Shown: piece by piece, positions 52,352 to 61,100 of the stretch
How positions within the stretch are numbered: the stretch's first letter is position 1
Layout: each line of letters begins with the position of its first letter
From: an uncultured Lachnospiraceae bacterium
Lineage (GTDB): Bacteria; Bacillota; Clostridia; Lachnospirales; Lachnospiraceae
Direction of reading: 5' to 3'
DNA: 64,000 nucleotides
NCBI GenBank assembly: GCA_947178145.1
Contig: CAMWXE010000009.1
Coordinates: 1-64,000, forward strand
Made by a program: the position numbers and the translations under genes
The notes under the pieces: generated by a model
Databases searched by the model: none
Told to the model about the DNA's origin: nothing
Seen by the model: the letters and a program-made list of their open reading frames with translations, nothing else

Positions 52352-53515
52352 ATGGATCAGATCATCGGGGAACGGGAAGCAGAGCAAGATGCAATTGAGC
52401 GCGTGAAAAAAGAATACGACATTGCAGTTTTTCAGAAAGAACAGGGCGATCCTGTCATATTTGCGGTTCAGAGTGAGGAATCGGCGGACCAGATACAGCA
52501 GAATGGAATCCTGTCAAAGCTCGAACTCGTGCCCCGCGTGGCTGCAATGCGCAGAAATCCGTCGGCCAGCCGTGTGAAGCGCCTTCCATGCATGGCGGAT
52601 ATCAATCGTGTGGAGACGAGACGGATTCGGGCGGTGTCCGCAGGAGAGGGAGATTGTGAGAGCAGCCTGGCAAGAAGGCTGCTTCCAGGCGCACTTGCAT
52701 ATCAAAATCTGCTGCAGGTGCCGCTCTGCTTTGTGGACAGTGACAGTGCAGCGTCCATGGCAGATTTCTTTGAGCGTTTTGGCTTCCACTATATCTATGA
52801 CAGACCATGCTATGACTTGAATCCGGAAACGATATCAGCGGATATGATGGAGCGGGCAGCAGCGGGAGAGACAGTGTCCTTAGACGGCCCCAATATCACG
52901 CTGCAGATGGCTGCGCAGGAGGATCTGCTCGCCCTTGCACACTTTGTCAATGCGAGGCTTTGCAGGCAGTACCGTTTCTTTCCCATCAGAAGTGCTGCGT
53001 ATTATGAGCGTATGCAGGAAACATTGCAAAATAACGGCGGGAATCTGTTTCAGATTATGGAGGACGGGGTACGCAAAGGGTGTTTTGCATACGCCGGTTA
53101 TTCGTCTGAACACATCAGCGAGGTTGTGTTCGATAAAGAGGCTGACAGGGAGCGTTATCTTGTGACGAGGGAATCGGGAAAGCTGGCTGTCATGGCAAGG
53201 ATTGTGAATCTGTCTGCGATGTTGAAGCACATATCGGGAACGGGAAAGATAACGGTTGCGATTCGGCTCACAGATCCTGTGATTGCGGAGAATGACGGAC
53301 TTTTCCTATGGTATATCGACACGGCAGGAAGCCGCATGGAACGGGTGGAGCAGTCGGGGGATAAAGGAGAGGCGGACGCTTCCATGCGCCCGGAAATTAC
53401 GACCACAATCGGAGCATTTACGGCATTTATTTTTGACTATATCCAGTTGAAACAGAATGCGAAATTTGATAGTATATATCTAGCAGGTCCTGCGTGGATG
53501 AACGAAATTGATTGA
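52352..53515 (+). CDS. Eis-like protein (GNAT-derived plus SCP2-like C-terminal domain)
   Basis: A 387-aa cytosolic protein. The C-terminal 120 residues (GKLAVMARIVNLSAMLKHI through ITTTIGAFTAFIFDYI) resemble the SCP2-like domain of the Eis acetyltransferases, and FERFGFHYIYDRPCYDLNP is a hallmark of the clostridial Eis group. The N-terminal GNAT part looks eroded: the acetyl-CoA loop (normally RxxGxG/A) reads SAGEGDCESSLARRLL, so catalytic activity is doubtful. The start has a weak ribosome site. It may be a diverged or non-catalytic member. Confidence 0.6.
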   Translation: MDQIIGEREAEQDAIERVKKEYDIAVFQKEQGDPVIFAVQSEESADQIQQNGILSKLELVPRVAAMRRNPSASRVKRLPCMADINRVETRRIRAVSAGEGDCESSLARRLLPGALAYQNLLQVPLCFVDSDSAASMADFFERFGFHYIYDRPCYDLNPETISADMMERAAAGETVSLDGPNITLQMAAQEDLLALAHFVNARLCRQYRFFPIRSAAYYERMQETLQNNGGNLFQIMEDGVRKGCFAYAGYSSEHISEVVFDKEADRERYLVTRESGKLAVMARIVNLSAMLKHISGTGKITVAIRLTDPVIAENDGLFLWYIDTAGSRMERVEQSGDKGEADASMRPEITTTIGAFTAFIFDYIQLKQNAKFDSIYLAGPAWMNEID

Positions 53516-53539
53516 ATTATTTTATAGGAGGGATGTAGT

Positions 53540-54268
53540 ATGTCACTTGTTACAACACCACATATTAATGCAGAGAAGGATGCTTTTGGCAAGACTGTAC
53601 TGATGCCTGGTGATCCGCTCCGCTCAAAGTTTATCGCCGAAAATTTTCTGGAGAATGCAGTGCTGGTCAACAATATCAGAGGTATCCAGGGATACACAGG
53701 AACTTATAAGGGAACTAGAATCAGCGTGATGGCAAGCGGTATGGGGATGCCGACAATTGGAATCTATTCCTATGAGCTTTTCCATTTTTTTGATGTGGAA
53801 AATATCATGCGAATCGGTTCGACCGGGTCAATGCAGGAGAAGGTGAAGATTCGGGATATTGTATTTGGCATGGGTGCCTGTACGGATTCAAACTATGCAA
53901 AGCAGTATGGACTTGGCGGCACGTTTGCGCCGATTGCAAGCTATGCGCTTCTCAAGGAGGCAATCGCGCAGGCAGAGCAGGCGGGGGCGCATTATCACGT
54001 GGGAAATGTCCTGTCGTCAGATGTATTTTACAATGATAATAAAGCGGCTAATGAGGGCTGGCAGAAGATGGGTGTCCTCTGCGTGGAGATGGAGTCGGCA
54101 GCACTGTACATGAATGCGGCAAGATGCGGAAAAAATGCACTTGGAATCTTTACGGTTTCTGACAGTCTCGTGACAGGCGAAGCGACGACAGCGCAGGAGC
54201 GCCAGAACTCGTTTACACAGATGATGGAAATCGCACTCAACACTGCAGTAAGTTTTGAAAAACAGTAA
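53540..54268 (+). CDS. deoD: Purine-nucleoside phosphorylase, DeoD type
   Basis: A 242-aa enzyme that cleaves purine (deoxy)nucleosides with phosphate to base and sugar 1-phosphate in salvage. Motifs include TPHINAEKDAFGKTVLMPGDPLR near the N terminus, MRIGSTGSMQ, VEMESAALYMNAAR (ribose-contact Met-Glu) and FTVSDSLVTGE with the catalytic Asp. Length matches the hexameric family. The start follows TAGGAGGGATGTAGT. Confidence 0.95.
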   Translation: MSLVTTPHINAEKDAFGKTVLMPGDPLRSKFIAENFLENAVLVNNIRGIQGYTGTYKGTRISVMASGMGMPTIGIYSYELFHFFDVENIMRIGSTGSMQEKVKIRDIVFGMGACTDSNYAKQYGLGGTFAPIASYALLKEAIAQAEQAGAHYHVGNVLSSDVFYNDNKAANEGWQKMGVLCVEMESAALYMNAARCGKNALGIFTVSDSLVTGEATTAQERQNSFTQMMEIALNTAVSFEKQ

Positions 54269-54328
54269 GCCAAAACGCAATATTGACATAATTTAAAATA
54301 AGCAAATCAGTCTCAGCGGAGGCACAAG

Positions 54329-55006
54329 ATGGGATTTATTAGAAATATCAGAAACGAGATAAAGGTCATAAGGGAGCGCGATCCGGCGATTCATTCCAAC
54401 ATGGAAGTCTTTCTATACCCGAGCTTCAAGGTAATGCTTCACTATCGTGTGGCACATAAGCTGTACAAGGGCGGGCACTATTTCCTTGCAAGGTGGATCT
54501 CTCAGCGCGCAGTCAGAAAGACAGGTATCGAGATACACCCTGGTGCCGAGATTGGTGACAATTTTTTTATAGACCATGGAAACGGTGTGATTATCGGTGA
54601 GACGGCGGTAGTCGGCAACAATGTCACGCTGTATCAGGGAGTGACGCTTGGCGGCACAGGGAAAGAGCATGGCAAGCGTCATCCGACGATCGGGGACAAT
54701 GTGATGATCAGTGCTGGTGCCAAGATTATTGGTTCCTTTAAGGTTGGTGAAAATTCCAAGATAGGAGCCGGAAGCGTCGTGATTGAGGAGGTTCCTCCGA
54801 ACTGTACGGTAGTGGGTGTGCCGGGAAGAGTCGTGCGGCGCAACAACCAGAAGCTTGTGCGCGAAGACTTGAATCAGGTCGATCTTCCCGATCCGGTGAA
54901 TGAGGATATCAGAAACCTGCAGTATGCAAACAGTGAGATGACAAACCGTATCCTGGAGCTCGAACAGCAGGTAAGACAGTTGAAAAAAGGGATTGAGGAG
55001 ACGTAA
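54329..55006 (+). CDS. cysE: Serine O-acetyltransferase
   Basis: A 225-aa hexapeptide-repeat enzyme that makes O-acetylserine for cysteine synthesis. An N-terminal helical part (RERDPAIHSNMEVFLYPSF) precedes the left-handed beta helix (IHPGAEIGDNFFIDHGNGVIIGE, with catalytic Asp/His, then GGTGKEHGKRHPTIGDN). The C terminus carries a long helix to about residue 220, beyond the short forms, and no glycine-rich Ile tail typical of the cysteine synthase complex is visible. It is followed by cysS 28 nt downstream, the usual Firmicute order. Confidence 0.94.
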   Translation: MGFIRNIRNEIKVIRERDPAIHSNMEVFLYPSFKVMLHYRVAHKLYKGGHYFLARWISQRAVRKTGIEIHPGAEIGDNFFIDHGNGVIIGETAVVGNNVTLYQGVTLGGTGKEHGKRHPTIGDNVMISAGAKIIGSFKVGENSKIGAGSVVIEEVPPNCTVVGVPGRVVRRNNQKLVREDLNQVDLPDPVNEDIRNLQYANSEMTNRILELEQQVRQLKKGIEET

Positions 55007-55034
55007 GGATACATATATGGGAGGTTATGAAGAA

Positions 55035-56456
55035 ATGGAAAACAAGATGTCCTTTTATAATACACTGACGAAAAAGGTGGAGCTTTTTATTCCCAACGAA
55101 GACGGCAAAGTGGCGATGTACACTTGTGGGCCCACAGTGTATCACTATGCACATATCGGGAATCTGAGAAGCTATATTGTGGAGGATTTGCTGGAAAAGA
55201 CGCTCCGCTATATAGGATATGACGTCAGGCGCGTGATGAATATCACGGATGTGGGGCACCTTTCGAGTGATGCCGACACCGGTGAAGATAAGATGCTCAA
55301 GGGCGCAAAGCGTGAGCACAAAACGGTGATGGAGATTGCAAAATTTTACACAGATGCCTTTTTTAGTGACTGTGGAAAACTGAATATCAAAACACCGGAT
55401 GTGGTGGAGCCGGCCACAAACTGCATCGCAGAATTTATCCATATGGTCGAGACACTGATTCAGAAGGGCTATGCGTATGAGAGCGGCGGAAATATCTATT
55501 TTGACACGGCAAAGCTGGACGAATACTATGTGTTTTCCAGCCAGAGCGAGAAGGAACTCCTCGTCGGTGTGCGCGACGATGTGGACGAGGACACAAACAA
55601 GCGGAATAAGAGCGATTTCGTGCTGTGGTTTACCAAGTCCAAATTCGACGATCAGGAATTGAAGTGGGAGAGTCCATGGGGCGTGGGGTATCCGGGATGG
55701 CATATTGAGTGCTCCTGCATCAGCATGAAGCATCTCGGTGAGTATATGGATATTCACTGCGGCGGCGTGGACAATATGTTCCCGCACCACACGAACGAGA
55801 TTGCGCAGAGTGAGTCATACTTAGGACACAAGTGGTGCAATTACTGGTTTCATGTACACCACTTAGTTGACAGGGAAGGAAAGATGAGCAAGTCAAAGGG
55901 CGAGTTTCTGACGGTGTCACTGCTCGAAGCAAAGGGGTATGACCCGCTTGCATACCGTCTGTTCTGTCTGCAGTCACACTATCGCAAACCGCTTGCGTTT
56001 TCTTATGAGGTGCTTGACAATATCAGTGCTGCGTATGACAAGCTGGTAAAGAAGATCGGGACACTGGACAGAAATGGCACGGTCGACATGGCAAAATTTG
56101 AACAGTACAGGACAATGTTCGAGGAGGCATTATGTGATGATCTGAACTCTTCAATGGCGGTTACGGTACTGTACGATATGCTCAAGGATGATATGTCAGA
56201 TGCAACTAAGTATGCGCTGGCAGAGAGCTTTGATGAAGTGCTCTCGCTGAATCTGACGACGGCACACGCTGCAAGGGAAGCCAGCAATGGCATTGATGCA
56301 GAGCTGGAAAGCTATGTGCTTGCCAGGATTGAGGAGCGAAAGGCCGCCAAGAAGGAAAAGGACTTTGCAAAAGCGGATGCGATTCGCAAGGAATTACAGG
56401 AAAAGGGCATTTTGCTGGAGGATACGCGCGAGGGTGTGAAATGGAAAAAAGCTTAG
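55035..56456 (+). CDS. cysS: Cysteinyl-tRNA synthetase
   Basis: Class Ia synthetase of 473 aa that charges tRNA-Cys. The HIGH-type motif is TCGPTVYHYAHIGNLRSY, and the KMSKS loop is GKMSKSKGEF. Zinc ligands are seen as the first Cys, HIECSC and HHTNEIAQSE. The start follows GGGAGGTTATGAAGAA; in-frame ATG codons upstream fall in the cysE 3' end and lack sites. Its end overlaps mrnC by 16 nt. Confidence 0.96.
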   Translation: MENKMSFYNTLTKKVELFIPNEDGKVAMYTCGPTVYHYAHIGNLRSYIVEDLLEKTLRYIGYDVRRVMNITDVGHLSSDADTGEDKMLKGAKREHKTVMEIAKFYTDAFFSDCGKLNIKTPDVVEPATNCIAEFIHMVETLIQKGYAYESGGNIYFDTAKLDEYYVFSSQSEKELLVGVRDDVDEDTNKRNKSDFVLWFTKSKFDDQELKWESPWGVGYPGWHIECSCISMKHLGEYMDIHCGGVDNMFPHHTNEIAQSESYLGHKWCNYWFHVHHLVDREGKMSKSKGEFLTVSLLEAKGYDPLAYRLFCLQSHYRKPLAFSYEVLDNISAAYDKLVKKIGTLDRNGTVDMAKFEQYRTMFEEALCDDLNSSMAVTVLYDMLKDDMSDATKYALAESFDEVLSLNLTTAHAAREASNGIDAELESYVLARIEERKAAKKEKDFAKADAIRKELQEKGILLEDTREGVKWKKA

Positions 56457-56905
56457 TGATAAACGGCTCAAACGGACAAAGCATGCTCTCGCAGATACAC
56501 AGAGCGTTTGGCGGCGGGGATGTCGACATCAGGACATACTCGCCCCTCACGCTGGCATACATTGGTGATGCAGTGTTTGAGGTGATCATAAGGACGCTGA
56601 TTGTGGAAAAGGGTCAAAGGGCGGCGCACACACTGCATAAGCACACGACAAAAGTAGTCTGTGCACAGACACAGGCGAAAATGATCGATGCGGTGTACGA
56701 GTGTCTGACGGAGGAAGAGCAGGACATTTACAGGAGAGGGAAGAACACAAAGCTTCACTCGACGGCCAGGAGTGCGAGCCTTGCAGATTACCGCAAGGCG
56801 ACTGGGTTTGAGGCGCTCTGTGGATATCTTTTTCTAAGGGACGACACGGTGAGGATAACGCAGCTTGTCAGGCAGGCGATCGAAATGGCACAGATTGAGG
56901 TGTAA
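56441..56905 (+). CDS. mrnC: Mini-ribonuclease 3
   Basis: A 154-aa RNase III-type catalytic domain without a dsRNA-binding domain. In Bacillus it matures 23S rRNA ends. Catalytic blocks are TLAYIGDAVFEVIIR and RKATGFEALCGYLFL, with acidic residues in both. It starts inside the cysS 3' end and lies before rlmB, the standard context. Confidence 0.93.
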   Translation: MEKSLVINGSNGQSMLSQIHRAFGGGDVDIRTYSPLTLAYIGDAVFEVIIRTLIVEKGQRAAHTLHKHTTKVVCAQTQAKMIDAVYECLTEEEQDIYRRGKNTKLHSTARSASLADYRKATGFEALCGYLFLRDDTVRITQLVRQAIEMAQIEV

Positions 56906-56955
56906 CGTATTTATGTGCAAACAGGAATATTATTGAGAAAGGTGCTGCAAGTTAC

Positions 56956-57711
56956 ATGAGATATGAGGAATTTACAATAGAGGGAAGAAATGCAGTGATA
57001 GAGGCTTTTCGTGCGGGAAAGCCGATTGACAAGCTTTTGATACTGGATGGTGCACAGGATGGACCGATCCAGACAATCAAGCGGGAAGCAAAAAAGCGCG
57101 ATACTGTGATCCGGTTTGTGACAAAAGAGCGGCTTGATCAGCTCAGTGAAACAGGAAAGCATCAGGGTGTGATCGCATACGCAGCGGCCTATGAGTACGC
57201 TGAGGTTGCGGATATCCTTGCGGCAGCACGTGCAAAGAAGGAACCGCCCTTTATCGTTCTATTGGATAATATCGAAGATCCACACAATCTGGGTGCGATT
57301 ATCAGAACGGCGAACCTTGCGGGTGCCCATGGTGTTATCATTCCGAAGAACCGCGCGGCGGGACTTACCGCTGCAGTAGCCAGAACCTCTGCAGGAGCAC
57401 TGAACTATACGCCTGTTGCAAGGGTTACCAATCTTGGAAAGACGATGGAGGAGCTCAAGAAGGAAGGTCTGTGGTTTGTCTGCGCAGATATGGACGGCAC
57501 GACGATGTATCAGCTCGATCTCACAGGACCGATCGGGCTTGTGATTGGAAGTGAGGGAGATGGTGTGGGCAGGCTGGTCAGAGAGAAATGTGATTTTGTG
57601 GCATCGATTCCAATGAAGGGTGATATTGACTCCCTGAATGCTTCTGTCGCAGCAGGTGTGCTTGCATATGAGATTGTCAGACAGCGGATGCACTGTGTGC
57701 ATGGAGGATAA
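56956..57711 (+). CDS. rlmB: 23S rRNA (guanosine-2'-O-)-methyltransferase RlmB (TrmH family)
   Basis: SPOUT-class methyltransferase of 251 aa. The N-terminal substrate-binding domain (FTIEGRNAVIEAFRAGKPI) precedes the knot domain with LDNIEDPHNLGAIIRTA, VIPKNRAAGLT, GLVIGSEGDGV and the closing MKGDIDSLNASVAAGV motif (AdoMet knot). Order mrnC-rlmB-sigH is conserved in Firmicutes. It ends 2 nt before sigH. Confidence 0.93.
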   Translation: MRYEEFTIEGRNAVIEAFRAGKPIDKLLILDGAQDGPIQTIKREAKKRDTVIRFVTKERLDQLSETGKHQGVIAYAAAYEYAEVADILAAARAKKEPPFIVLLDNIEDPHNLGAIIRTANLAGAHGVIIPKNRAAGLTAAVARTSAGALNYTPVARVTNLGKTMEELKKEGLWFVCADMDGTTMYQLDLTGPIGLVIGSEGDGVGRLVREKCDFVASIPMKGDIDSLNASVAAGVLAYEIVRQRMHCVHGG

Positions 57712-57713
57712 CT

Positions 57714-58370
57714 ATGCCAGGCGTATATGAAAGACTTACTGACGAGGAACTGATTGATAAGCTGCGGAGTGGCGAGCAGCAGATAACGGACTACATTATG
57801 GATAAGTACAAGGATCTGGTTCGAAAAAAGGCAAAATCGATGTATATTCTCGGTGCTGACAATGAGGATCTCATCCAGGAGGGGATGATTGGACTATTCA
57901 AGGCAGTGCGTGATTATGATGCGGGGCGGGATGCCAGCTTCTATACCTTTGCCGACTTGTGTATATCACGCCAGATGTATAAGGCGGTACAGGCTTCGCG
58001 CAGGGAAAAGCACACGCCGCTCAATACATACATATCCATTTATGCAGATATGGCGGAAACGGAGAGTGACGGGAATAGTACAGAGCTTGTCAATGTGATC
58101 GCGTCGGCGGTGGAGACAAATCCAGAGCAGCTTATGATTGACAGGGAAAATGTGGCCGACATTGAGGCGATCATCGAGAAGGAACTGAGCAGCTTTGAGA
58201 AACAGGTACTTGATTTGTACATAACAGGTATGAGCTACTCGCAAATTGCAAAGGTATTGTCGCGTGATGAGAAGTCCACGGACAATGCGCTGCAGAGACT
58301 GAAGTCAAAACTTAGGAAAGCAGTGAATAAAAAGGATAAAAAAAGATTTGATGGATGTGATTACAGATGA
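57714..58370 (+). CDS. sigH: RNA polymerase sigma-H factor
   Basis: Sigma-70 family protein of 218 aa for stationary-phase and early sporulation transcription. Region 2 reads LVRKKAKSMYILGADNEDLIQEGM then GLFKAVRDYD and FYTFADLCISRQMYKAVQ. Region 4 has LDLYITGMSYSQIAKVLSRDEKSTDNALQRLKSKL. Position after rlmB is the canonical spo0H context. Its end overlaps the following receiver gene by 4 nt (ATGA), so the two are coupled. Confidence 0.95.
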   Translation: MPGVYERLTDEELIDKLRSGEQQITDYIMDKYKDLVRKKAKSMYILGADNEDLIQEGMIGLFKAVRDYDAGRDASFYTFADLCISRQMYKAVQASRREKHTPLNTYISIYADMAETESDGNSTELVNVIASAVETNPEQLMIDRENVADIEAIIEKELSSFEKQVLDLYITGMSYSQIAKVLSRDEKSTDNALQRLKSKLRKAVNKKDKKRFDGCDYR

Positions 58371-58807
58371 AAAGGAAAAAGGAACCAACGATTCAGAATA
58401 AACCCCAAATGTTGATTGTCGATGATAAGGCTGTCAACAGATATGTGTTAAAAAGTATTTTTGAGGATTCTTATGAGATTATAGAGTGTCAGGACGGGCG
58501 GGTTGCAATGGAAGTACTGGAGGAAAAGCGCGATGAAGTGACAGCAGTACTGCTCGACATTGTCATGCCTGTATGTGATGGTTTTGCGGTGTTAAAGTAC
58601 ATGAAGGAGACAGCACTTCACAGTGTACCCGTGATACTGATCAGCTCCAATGTAGATGATAAGAATATCCACAAAGCATGCGCCTATGATGTCGCTGACT
58701 ATATCCAGAAGCCATTTCAGGAGGAAGTGGTCAGACGGCGCGTGCAGAGAGTCATTGACCTATATCAGACGAAAAGAACAAACATCGAATACGAACAGGC
58801 AGAATAA
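58367..58807 (+). CDS. Stand-alone response regulator receiver protein
   Basis: A 146-aa receiver domain with no output domain. The phosphoacceptor is Asp64 in VLLDIVMP, preceded by the acidic pair in MLIVDDKAVN and followed by the switch Ser in ILISSN and Lys in YIQKPF. The last 20 residues extend the final helix. It begins inside sigH (4-nt overlap), so it is made with sigma H. Partner kinase unknown. Confidence 0.85.
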   Translation: MKRKKEPTIQNKPQMLIVDDKAVNRYVLKSIFEDSYEIIECQDGRVAMEVLEEKRDEVTAVLLDIVMPVCDGFAVLKYMKETALHSVPVILISSNVDDKNIHKACAYDVADYIQKPFQEEVVRRRVQRVIDLYQTKRTNIEYEQAE

Positions 58808-58829
58808 CAGGAAAGGGATTAGGATTGGT

Positions 58830-59660
58830 ATGAAATATGAGAATATTCAGGTAGCAGTCGAAGGGACAGTGCAGGCGACATTGTCACTTTATATACAGGA
58901 GGACTATGCAGATACTTATGGAGAGCGCAGGCGGCCGATGGTTCTGGTCTGTCCAGGCGGCGGGTATGAACATGTGTCAGTCAGGGAGGGAGAGCCAGTC
59001 GCGCTTCATTTTCTGACAGCGGGATGTCATGCGGCAGTGCTCTGGTATGATATCTCGAAGCAGGGCGTGGAGCATCCGCAGGAGCTCAAAGAGCTGGCGT
59101 GGTCTGTAGCTTATATCAGGGAACATGCAAAGCAGTATGCGATTGATCCGGACAAGATACTGGTTGCCGGCTTTTCCGCAGGCGGACATCTCGCGGCAAG
59201 TCTTGGCTGCTTCTGGGATAAGGAATGGCTCGAAAAAGAGATGCAGATGCAGAGCGCATGTTATCGGCCGAACGGCTTGATACTTGCCTATCCAGTCATC
59301 ACATCGGGAGCGTTCGCACACAGGGGAAGTTTTGACAATCTGATGGGCGGGAAAGCAGGCGATAAACTGGCAGAGGAGCTGAGCCTGGAAAAGCAGGTGA
59401 CGGATAAAGTACCGCCCGTATTTATGTGGCATACGTTTGAGGATGGCGCAGTGCCGCTTGAGAATTCTCTGATGTTTGCATCGGCACTCAGGGAAGCAGG
59501 GGTAAATTTTGAGTACCATGTATTTCCGCATGGCGGGCATGGATATGCGCTTGCCACCAGGGAGACGGCCATGAAAGAGGGAGTGGAAATCGAGCCTCAG
59601 TGTGAACAGTGGATGGCCTTGTGCAGGAACTGGCTGAAGTATAATTTTGTGACATTATAA
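58830..59660 (+). CDS. Alpha/beta hydrolase (acetyl-esterase-like)
   Basis: A 276-aa cytosolic esterase-like protein. The oxyanion part is LVCPGGGYEHVS, the nucleophile elbow GFSAGGHLAAS (Ser near residue 115), with an acid in HTFEDGAVP and the His in FPHGGHGYA. The family includes BD-FAE and acetyl-xylan esterase-type enzymes that remove acyl groups from sugars. The ATG follows AGGATTGGT; the frame is open far upstream through the receiver gene. A terminator follows. Confidence 0.85.
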   Translation: MKYENIQVAVEGTVQATLSLYIQEDYADTYGERRRPMVLVCPGGGYEHVSVREGEPVALHFLTAGCHAAVLWYDISKQGVEHPQELKELAWSVAYIREHAKQYAIDPDKILVAGFSAGGHLAASLGCFWDKEWLEKEMQMQSACYRPNGLILAYPVITSGAFAHRGSFDNLMGGKAGDKLAEELSLEKQVTDKVPPVFMWHTFEDGAVPLENSLMFASALREAGVNFEYHVFPHGGHGYALATRETAMKEGVEIEPQCEQWMALCRNWLKYNFVTL

Positions 59661-59694
59661 CGGAATAGAAATTTTATCATATTGCGGACAAAAA

Positions 59695-59728
59695 CAAGGA
59701 AGCCTGATTACTCAGGCTTCCTGTTGTG
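59695..59728 (+). terminator. Hairpin terminator after the esterase gene
   Basis: AGGAAGCCTGA-TTAC-TCAGGCTTCCT, 11-bp perfect stem. The T-tract is weak (GTTGTGT). Confidence 0.75.
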
Positions 59729-59878
59729 TAAAAGGGGAATTCTTCCGGAATTGCTAATTAGCAAGTCTAACATCTCTGCTAAACATAATATAACTATACA
59801 ATGAAACAAGTCTTTTATCTATAACTATATTGTAAAAATATAGCAATATATTAGCCAATATGCTGTTAAAAAATATTA
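59729..59878. other. AT-rich gap between convergent genes with a 14-bp palindrome
   Basis: No gene seen. It holds a perfect palindrome TTGCTAATTAGCAA (59751-59764), then AT-rich DNA with short inverted repeats. Lying between two 3' ends it cannot be an ordinary promoter operator for either flanking gene. Confidence 0.4.
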
Positions 59879-60403
59879 TCAGCGCGTGCTTAACGGCTCA
59901 AAGATGGTCTTTCTTCCAATATATCCAAAGACTCTGACAGACACGATCCCGACAAAAGAACCGCAGCTGTCAATGATGACATCCCGCACAGAGCTGCTGC
60001 GGCCGCTGACAAAGTATTGATGAAGTTCATCGAAGGATGCATACCCTGTACAGAGGATTCCACCGGCGATAATCAACCAGATGCCTCGTATGCCATATAC
60101 ATACAGAGGGAATGCTATGGTAATGGCAAGCAGAAAGTATTCTGTAAAGTGCGCAGTTTTCCGCACATAAAAGTGTATTTTGCGGATACAGCGCGCTATC
60201 TGTGCGTCGGTCAATTCTAAGTCGAGTGCGCGGTCAGCAATGGATACCGCCTTGTAGGATACATTGTAGCTTAGATTAGAGCTGGCCGTACCATCCTGTG
60301 CAGAAAAGGAAAAGATCACATACATCATCAAGATTGCCGGAATAAAGGATAATGGTTTGAGAATAAAACGCAGTAATAACTTGATCAATCGTTTAACATT
60401 CAT
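59879..60403 (-). CDS. VanZ-like family membrane protein
   Basis: A 174-aa membrane protein. It has a first helix (about 15-32), the conserved FSFSAQDG, KTAHFTEYFLLAI, and a YASFDELHQYFVSGRSSSVRDVIID block characteristic of VanZ-like proteins, with last helix near the end. Some members confer low-level teicoplanin resistance; most have no known role. The ATG follows CAGGAGAACCATT. Confidence 0.88.
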   Translation of the reverse strand: MNVKRLIKLLLRFILKPLSFIPAILMMYVIFSFSAQDGTASSNLSYNVSYKAVSIADRALDLELTDAQIARCIRKIHFYVRKTAHFTEYFLLAITIAFPLYVYGIRGIWLIIAGGILCTGYASFDELHQYFVSGRSSSVRDVIIDSCGSFVGIVSVRVFGYIGRKTIFEPLSTR

Positions 60404-60561
60404 AATGGTTCTCCTGTAAAATGATAGTTTTATAGTAACTGGTAAAGATGGGATAAGCAAGAAATTTTTTATTAAGGAACTGTGAAAAAAGCAAGAATGG
60501 CTGTACTTTTTTGGGTTTTATGTTAAAATATAGTTATTACAACGCAGGGGAGGAACATTTT

Positions 60562-61026
60562 ATGCAGGACAGTCTTAAACTTTCAAGGGATGAGATTATT
60601 ATTTGTTACAAGGATGATGTGGCGCGACTGATGCGATATCTCTCGTGGCTTCAGGAGAAAAGCGGTACGGTTGCAACCGATATTTATAAAGGCGAGGGGA
60701 TTGACAAAAGTTCTTTAGCAGTTCCGGTCTATGATTCGACGCTGCTTAGTTTTATTAAGGAAGTGAAGAAGACAGATTTCATCAACAGGAATTATGTGTA
60801 TACTTTTTCGCGATATCGCATTAAGACAGTGGCGGACGAGCTCCGTGTGATCAGTGCCTGTTCTTTGCAGGAGATCGCTGTTTTGGGAGATATCTTATCC
60901 AAATATGTTCTGCGTGGCGATGTGAAGGGGGCAGTCTGGGCAGAGGGCCTCAAGAATGGAGTGTATCTTGCACTGCTGACAAAGATGAAGGAGCTGATGG
61001 AGATCAGTAAGCCGTTGGAATATTGA
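60562..61026 (+). CDS. Hypothetical protein, 154 aa
   Basis: Soluble protein behind GGGGAGGAACATTTT. No signal peptide or membrane segment. It is mostly helical, with EIIICYKDDVARLMRYLSWLQEKSG near the N terminus and LLTKMKELMEISKPLEY at the end. A basic RYRIKTVADELRVISACSLQEIAVLGDIL segment sits in the middle. No family was recognised. A terminator follows 12 nt after the stop. Confidence 0.7.
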   Translation: MQDSLKLSRDEIIICYKDDVARLMRYLSWLQEKSGTVATDIYKGEGIDKSSLAVPVYDSTLLSFIKEVKKTDFINRNYVYTFSRYRIKTVADELRVISACSLQEIAVLGDILSKYVLRGDVKGAVWAEGLKNGVYLALLTKMKELMEISKPLEY

Positions 61027-61038
61027 GAAATATGTGCG

Positions 61039-61070
61039 AAAGAGCATGGTTTGTATGGAACCATGCTTTT
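61039..61070 (+). terminator. Rho-independent terminator
   Basis: AGCATGGTT pairs with AACCATGCT over a 7-nt loop, then TTT. Confidence 0.8.
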
Positions 61071-61100
61071 CATCTATGGATGCTGCACAAGGAGGAGAAT

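Noticed and set aside
54909-55790. 293-codon frame antisense to cysE/cysS
   Set aside because: Shadow of cysS; no start site or recognisable domain.
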